From positions 1 through 8,492 of the forward strand of contig CALKWS010000219.1 of the NCBI GenBank assembly GCA_938004115.1: a DNA stretch of 8,492 bases. Direction: 5' to 3'. The notes under the pieces are model-generated. The model made no database searches and was not told the origin of the DNA. It worked only from the letters and a program-made list of their open reading frames with translations. Of the stretch, positions 6,689-8,492 are shown in pieces; position 1 is the first letter of the stretch, and each line of letters starts with the position of its first letter. The DNA comes from an uncultured Ruaniaceae bacterium. Lineage in GTDB: Bacteria > Actinomycetota > Actinomycetes > Actinomycetales > Beutenbergiaceae. The position numbers and the translations under genes are program-made.

Positions 6689-6876
6689 GCCTCACGACCT
6701 TTTCCATCCTGTTGTACGTCACGATCGGCGTCGGCTGGATCGGCTTCCTGTGGATCGTCGGGGCGCTGATCAAGGAGGGCCTGGGCGCATGGCGCGGCCG
6801 CAACGGCGCCGCCGCCTCGCCGGCCACCACGAACGGGGCAACCGGGAAGGGAGCATCGGATGGATCTGCCTCTTGA
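6685..6876 (+). CDS. Small single-span membrane protein in symporter operon
   Basis: This 63-aa protein is not a family I recognise. Residues 1-30 form one transmembrane helix (SILLYVTIGVGWIGFLWIVG), followed by a short amphipathic segment (ALIKEGLGAWRGRN) and an Ala/Gly/Ser/Thr-rich, probably disordered tail. By the positive-inside rule the basic C-terminal side should be cytoplasmic. Evidence that it is real: GGGAG ahead of the ATG, a four-base ATGA overlap with the symporter stop, a hydrophobic N-terminus in just this frame, and a 17-base overlap with the next gene. Its position resembles the small accessory subunits encoded beside some SSS carriers (DUF4212 or YhdT next to acetate or pantothenate symporters), but those have two or more helices. 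A role as a small symporter subunit or stabiliser is inferred from context. Confidence 0.75.
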   Translation: MSLTTFSILLYVTIGVGWIGFLWIVGALIKEGLGAWRGRNGAAASPATTNGATGKGASDGSAS

Positions 6877-7465
6877 GGCCGGGGAGCGCTATGGCCTGTT
6901 CGTCATCGACATGCAGTACGACGGCGTCGACCCCGACAGCGCGCTGCCCGCGCAGGGCGCCGTGGACATCATCCCCACCATCCAGAAGCTGATCGAGGTG
7001 GCCCGTGCCCACGACTGGCCGGTGATCCACTCCCGGCACGAACACCGCGAGGATCTGTCGGACTTCGGGCTGTCGAGGTTCATCGAACCACCCAGCTGCA
7101 TCGAGGGCACCCGCGGAGCACGGATCATCGACGAACTGGCCCCCGCCGAGGGCGACATCGTGGTGACCAAACGCCGCTACAGCACCTTCCAGAACACCGA
7201 ACTGGACCTGATCCTGCGGCAACTCGGGGTCCGCGGACTGATCACCTGCGGCATCCTCACCGATGCGTGCGTGTTCAGCACCGTGGCCCAGGGCAGGGGA
7301 CTGGACTACAAGTTCTGGATGGTCGCCGACGCCCTGGCCGGGTCCACCCCGGCGCGGCACGAGGCCACCCTGGAGAACATGTCGGTGTGGCTGGCCGACG
7401 TGCGCGACGCCGCCTGGGCGAAGCAGACCATGGCCGCCAACGCCGGGGGATGGACGACGGCGTAA
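6860..7465 (+). CDS. Isochorismatase-family cysteine hydrolase
   Basis: This encodes a 201-aa cytoplasmic hydrolase of the isochorismatase-like fold, whose members cleave amide, ureido, nicotinamide or vinyl-ether bonds. The family triad is complete: Asp17 in LFVIDMQ, Lys104 in VVTKRRYSTF and the nucleophile Cys137 in TDACVFSTV. The preceding Gly131-Ile132 is where these enzymes carry their conserved cis-peptide. F110/N112/L115 and D135 fit the usual 'F.gT.Ld..L' and 'T..CV' context. This pattern fits amidohydrolases (N-carbamoylsarcosine amidase, ureidoacrylate or biuret hydrolase, nicotinamidase) better than isochorismatase itself, but the substrate is not determined. The ATG is preceded by GAAGGGAG. 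It overlaps the small membrane-protein gene and is the last gene of the symporter operon, so it probably acts on the imported solute. Its TAA stop lies inside the first 51-base repeat, and the frame remains open for 47 more codons beyond it. Confidence 0.92.
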   Translation: MDLPLEAGERYGLFVIDMQYDGVDPDSALPAQGAVDIIPTIQKLIEVARAHDWPVIHSRHEHREDLSDFGLSRFIEPPSCIEGTRGARIIDELAPAEGDIVVTKRRYSTFQNTELDLILRQLGVRGLITCGILTDACVFSTVAQGRGLDYKFWMVADALAGSTPARHEATLENMSVWLADVRDAAWAKQTMAANAGGWTTA

Positions 7466-7601
7466 CTCGCCCATGTCCTGGTCGTCACGTTCAGGGAAGG
7501 ACGGCCGACGGCGTCACTCGCCGTAGTCCTGCTCGTGCCGTTCTGGATCGGACGGTCGACGGCGTCACTCGCCGTTGCGCGCGCTACTGGCCGACGGCGT
7601 C
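7452..7601. repeat. Degenerate 51-base tandem repeats with hairpin cores
   Basis: The core ACGGCG-TnACT-CGCC occurs at 7457, 7508 and 7559, exactly 51 bases apart, with GGAC shortly before each. Over the 42 bases following each core start, copies one and two match at about 31 positions. Copy three matches copy two for the first 17 bases and then diverges. A partial fourth copy, GGCCGACGGCGTC, lies at 7589-7601. In copies two and three the core is a perfect hairpin (six-bp stem, TCACT loop: 7508-7524 and 7559-7575), further enclosed by GGAC/GTCC in copies one and two. Copy one contains the hydrolase stop codon. The array fills the space between convergent genes, so it may act as a bidirectional terminator. 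Confidence 0.7.
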
Positions 7602-7609
7602 GACCGTGA

Positions 7610-7840
7610 TTATGACGGTAACCCGTAGGAGCGCTCGAGTGCCTGCGCGGCGGTCAGACCCGCGAGCCCGTCACCGCGAATCGTCGGGAAGTGGAAGTCG
7701 ATCCGCGCAGCGGCAGAGCGCCGCTCCACCTCGCTATGCAGGCCCGCAAGGATCAGTTCGCGCACGGTGGTCCCGTCGCGCATGGCGACGTTTCGGGCCT
7801 GCTCCGCGAGCGCATCCGGGAGGTCGATCGTCAACTTCAT
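7610..7840 (-). CDS. VapB-like type II antitoxin, orphan
   Basis: This 76-aa protein begins MKLTIDLPDALAEQARNVAM, the ribbon-helix-helix DNA-binding start typical of VapB-type antitoxins. The RDGTTVRELILAGLHSEVER segment forms the second helix and dimer region. The C-terminal half (FHFPTIRGDGLAGLTAAQALERSYGLPS) matches in style the flexible tail with which such antitoxins clamp a PIN-domain VapC toxin. It would repress its own promoter. The ATG at 7840 was chosen over an open-frame extension running back into the neighbouring gene, because the RHH strand must start near the N-terminus. Its ribosome site is weak (GGCGAG). No toxin gene follows: the sequence past its stop is the 51-base repeat array. 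It is therefore either an orphan remnant, an antitoxin acting on a toxin elsewhere, or a simple transcription factor. It points toward the hydrolase (convergent) and lies 52 bases after the sugar porter. Confidence 0.8.
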   Translation of the reverse strand: MKLTIDLPDALAEQARNVAMRDGTTVRELILAGLHSEVERRSAAARIDFHFPTIRGDGLAGLTAAQALERSYGLPS

Positions 7841-7846
7841 GCTCGC

Positions 7847-7866
7847 CACCGTAGATGTGCACCGTA
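7847..7866 (-). promoter_or_regulatory. Direct repeat upstream of the antitoxin gene
   Basis: CACCGTA occurs at 7847-7853 and again at 7860-7866, separated by GATGTG, a 13-base period lying 7-26 bases before the start codon. On the coding strand each copy reads TACGGTG and contains TACGGT, an acceptable -10 (TAnnnT). Ribbon-helix-helix antitoxins bind short paired half-sites over their own promoter, so this is a reasonable autoregulatory operator. It rests on pattern alone. Confidence 0.4.
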
Positions 7867-7892
7867 CTTCCCACAGGTCTTTTACCCCGCGC

Positions 7893-8492
7893 CTACATCT
7901 CCTCCAGTTCCTTGCCCTTGGTCTCAGGCACGAGTTTCCACACGAACAGCAGCGACAGCACCGCGCACGTGGTGTAGAAGCCGTAGGCGAAACCCAAGCC
8001 CACATCGGCCATCGCCGGGAACGTGGTGGAGATCGCGAAGTTCGCCAGCCACTGGGCGGCGGCGGCCAGACCCAGCGCGGTGCCGCGGATCACGTTGTTG
8101 AACATCTCGCCCAGCAGCACCCACACCGCCGGCCCCCAGGTGGCGCCGAAGAACACCACGAACAGGTTCGCCGCGATCAGGGCGGCCACGCCCGCCCCGC
8201 CCTCCAGCACCGGCTCGAGTTCGCCGTCGGCCCCTTCCACCACCCGGGCGGTGGCGAACAGGAACGCCAGGGCACCCAGGGAGAGCGACATCCCGAACGA
8301 GCCGATGAGCAGCAACCGGCGCCGGCCGATCTTGTCGATCAGCGCGATCGCCACGATGGTCACAGCGATGTTGGTGACCGAGGTGATCACGGTCTGGGTG
8401 AGCGCGTCGGCCTCGGTGAAACCGACCGACTGCCACAGCGCGGAGGAGTAGTAGAAGATCACGTTGATGCCCACGAACTGCTGGAACACCGA
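7893..8492 (-). CDS. MFS sugar porter, C-terminal part (cut by window edge)
   Basis: These are the last 199 residues of a major-facilitator transporter of the sugar porter subfamily (TC 2.A.1.1), which imports hexoses, pentoses or polyols by proton symport or facilitated diffusion. The fragment starts inside helix 7 with FQQFVGINVIFYYSS, the sugar-binding QQ..GiN...YY signature. It continues with ALIDKIGRRRLLLIG (loop 8-9 D..GRR motif), GPAVWVLLGEMFNNVIRG (helix 10 and following loop) and AAAAQWLANF (helix 11), and ends with the canonical PETKG followed by KELEEM. Six helices are visible, as expected for the C-terminal half. A hydrophilic Gly/Glu loop (ARVVEGADGELEPVLEGG) separates helices 9 and 10. 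The N-terminal half lies beyond base 8492. The specific sugar cannot be told. It is transcribed towards the antitoxin gene with a 52-base gap, and may be co-transcribed with it. Confidence 0.93.
   Translation of the reverse strand, partial: SVFQQFVGINVIFYYSSALWQSVGFTEADALTQTVITSVTNIAVTIVAIALIDKIGRRRLLLIGSFGMSLSLGALAFLFATARVVEGADGELEPVLEGGAGVAALIAANLFVVFFGATWGPAVWVLLGEMFNNVIRGTALGLAAAAQWLANFAISTTFPAMADVGLGFAYGFYTTCAVLSLLFVWKLVPETKGKELEEM

Noticed and set aside
7452..7601. CRISPR array
   Set aside because: The repeats are diverged, only about three copies, contiguous rather than separated by unique spacers, and no cas genes are present.
7841..8005. N-terminal extension of the VapB-like protein into the sugar-porter gene
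   Set aside because: It would overlap the PETKG-bearing end of the porter and place Cys/Arg-rich junk before a domain that must begin at the N-terminus.

Overview
The window is about 70% GC. It has GC-rich third codon positions, frequent GTG starts, and long spurious open frames antisense to real genes. This points to a high-GC Gram-positive bacterium (Actinomycetota); the genus cannot be named from the sequence alone. The gene content is a membrane-stress pair, a divergent small-molecule metabolism and transport region, an orphan antitoxin and the end of a sugar transporter.

Left (1-3147, minus strand): a signal-peptide-bearing TPM-domain membrane protein (691 aa, glycine-rich tail) is followed by a PspA/IM30 family coiled-coil protein. 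They are probably one operon for envelope integrity. Hairpins downstream of pspA (71-103 and 135-148) may end the transcript. The first 161 bases hold no convincing gene.

Middle (3148-4979, plus strand): a 224-base divergent intergenic region carries GC-rich repeats of about 24 bp with embedded palindromes. A probably leaderless class-I glutamine-amidotransferase-like protein follows, then an NAD-preferring classical SDR 37 bases downstream. A GC-rich hairpin follows the SDR stop.

Middle-right (4980-7465, plus strand): a good promoter (TTGACA, 16-base spacer, TAAGGT), preceded by an inverted-repeat operator candidate, drives a tightly packed three-gene operon. The genes encode a sodium:solute symporter, a 63-aa single-span membrane protein starting inside the symporter stop codon (ATGA), and an isochorismatase-fold cysteine hydrolase overlapping the small gene by 17 bases. 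The layout suggests uptake of a small, probably nitrogenous or amide-type solute coupled to its hydrolysis. The neighbouring SDR and amidotransferase may or may not belong to the same pathway.

Right (7450-8492): three degenerate tandem repeats with a 51-base period begin over the hydrolase stop codon and contain hairpins. Convergent to them, on the minus strand, are a VapB-like antitoxin with no toxin gene beside it and the C-terminal third or more of an MFS sugar porter that runs off the window edge.
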